From Fidelibacterota bacterium (lineage in GTDB: Bacteria; Fidelibacterota; Marinisomatia; SCGC-AAA003-L08; D37C17): a DNA stretch of 15,182 bases. How positions within the stretch are numbered: the first letter of the stretch is position 1; each line of letters starts with the position of its first letter. Location of the stretch: assembly GCA_002704685.1 (NCBI GenBank), contig PAHD01000003.1, positions 2,300 to 17,481 of the forward strand. The letters run 5' to 3'. The notes under the pieces are model-generated. The model searched no databases. It saw nothing but the letters and a program-made list of their open reading frames with translations, and had not been told where the DNA came from. The translations under genes and the position numbers were made by a program. Below, piece after piece: positions 14,577-15,182 of this stretch.

Positions 14577-14613
14577 GTTTATAATTTAAGGAAATATATA
14601 TTTAATATAAAGT
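14577..14613 (-). promoter_or_regulatory. Only available promoter space for the ten-gene operon (weak candidate)
   Basis: Just 37 bp separate the first start codon from the rRNA terminator. On the minus strand the stretch is almost pure A/T, with -10-like hexamers TATATT (14609-14604) and TATATA (14600-14595). The nearest -35-like sequence is TTGAGC at 14625-14620, which lies inside the terminator stem and is 19 bp from TATATA. No operator or riboswitch is visible. The alternative is transcription read-through from the rRNA operon. Confidence 0.25.
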
Positions 14614-14644
14614 AAAAAGGCTCAACATAATATTGAGCCTTTTT
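14614..14644 (-). terminator. Intrinsic terminator of the rRNA operon
   Basis: A perfect 12-bp inverted repeat pairs 14614-14625 (AAAAAGGCTCAA) with 14633-14644 around a 7-nt loop. On the minus strand it begins 7 nt after the 5S 3' end, with A/U-rich flanks on both sides and a T tract in the descending arm. It is symmetrical enough to work in either direction, but nothing on the plus strand needs it. Confidence 0.9.
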
Positions 14645-14651
14645 AAAAAAA

Positions 14652-14766
14652 ACGGCAACGACCTAATCTCCCACACTGGTCTCCCGTGCAGTACCATCGG
14701 CGCAATAGAGCTTAACTTCCGAGTTCGAGATGGGATCGGGTGGATCCTCTATGCTATAGTTACCGT
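14652..14766 (-). rRNA. rrf: 5S ribosomal RNA, complete
   Basis: The minus strand reads as a 115-nt 5S rRNA. The terminal helix forms between the 5' end ACGGTAAC and the 3' end GTTGCCGT, with one G-U pair. The conserved core CCCATCTCGAACTCGGAAG and the GCGCCGATGGTA loop-E region are in the right places. The gene follows the 23S gene by about 65 bp, the usual bacterial 23S-5S order. Ends were set from the terminal helix and could differ by a few nucleotides. Confidence 0.96.
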
Positions 14767-14831
14767 AAAAAGATAGTTGAAATAATGAATGTAAAAATAT
14801 CGTCACTTTATGATAAAATAAAACTAATAAG

Positions 14832-15182
<351 letters not shown>

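Noticed and set aside
14767..14831. 23S-5S spacer examined for a tRNA or regulatory element
   Set aside because: Too short for a tRNA, no cloverleaf arms, and no strong inverted repeat visible.

Overview
This is an AT-rich bacterial window in which every gene, including the rRNA genes, lies on the minus strand, so it reads from right to left. The right end holds the 3' part of a 23S rRNA gene and a complete 5S rRNA gene, closed by a strong intrinsic terminator. Only 37 bp beyond the terminator starts a run of ten complete protein genes whose junctions are 4-bp overlaps or gaps of 2-4 bp, the signature of one long operon of about 14.5 kb. At the left edge the first ten codons of another gene, probably a D12-class DNA adenine methyltransferase, are visible.

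The operon has two halves. The promoter-proximal half (about 5.3-14.6 kb) is an envelope and signalling module. In order of transcription it encodes a Cys-containing exported protein with a fibronectin-III-like segment, an exported FecR-domain protein, a 1071-residue outer-membrane beta-barrel protein with Ig-like N-terminal domains, a membrane-bound CHASE2 adenylate cyclase, and a PorX-type response regulator fused to a PglZ (alkaline-phosphatase-fold) domain. The distal half is housekeeping: tsaE and tsaB (tRNA t6A synthesis), accD (fatty-acid synthesis), guaA (GMP synthesis) and glmS (glucosamine-6-phosphate for the cell wall and LPS).

The likely host belongs to the Fibrobacteres-Chlorobi-Bacteroidetes (FCB) group. 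PorX is best known as the regulator of the type IX secretion system (T9SS) in Bacteroidota, and start codons here have A/T-rich leaders with almost no Shine-Dalgarno sequence. The AT-richness, compact gene packing and Asp/Asn-rich EF-hand-like loops in surface proteins would fit a streamlined marine lineage such as Marinimicrobia (SAR406). That placement is an inference; the 23S fragment would settle it.

The part most worth following up is the FecR / outer-membrane barrel / CHASE2-cyclase / PorX block. It looks like a contiguous chain from the cell surface through the periplasm and inner membrane to a cytoplasmic output protein. EF-hand-like loops occur in both the barrel protein and the cyclase sensor. 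A nucleotide cyclase sits directly beside a regulator whose domain is predicted to be a metal-dependent phosphodiesterase with all its metal ligands present. No T9SS structural gene, PorY kinase or sigma factor is in the window.
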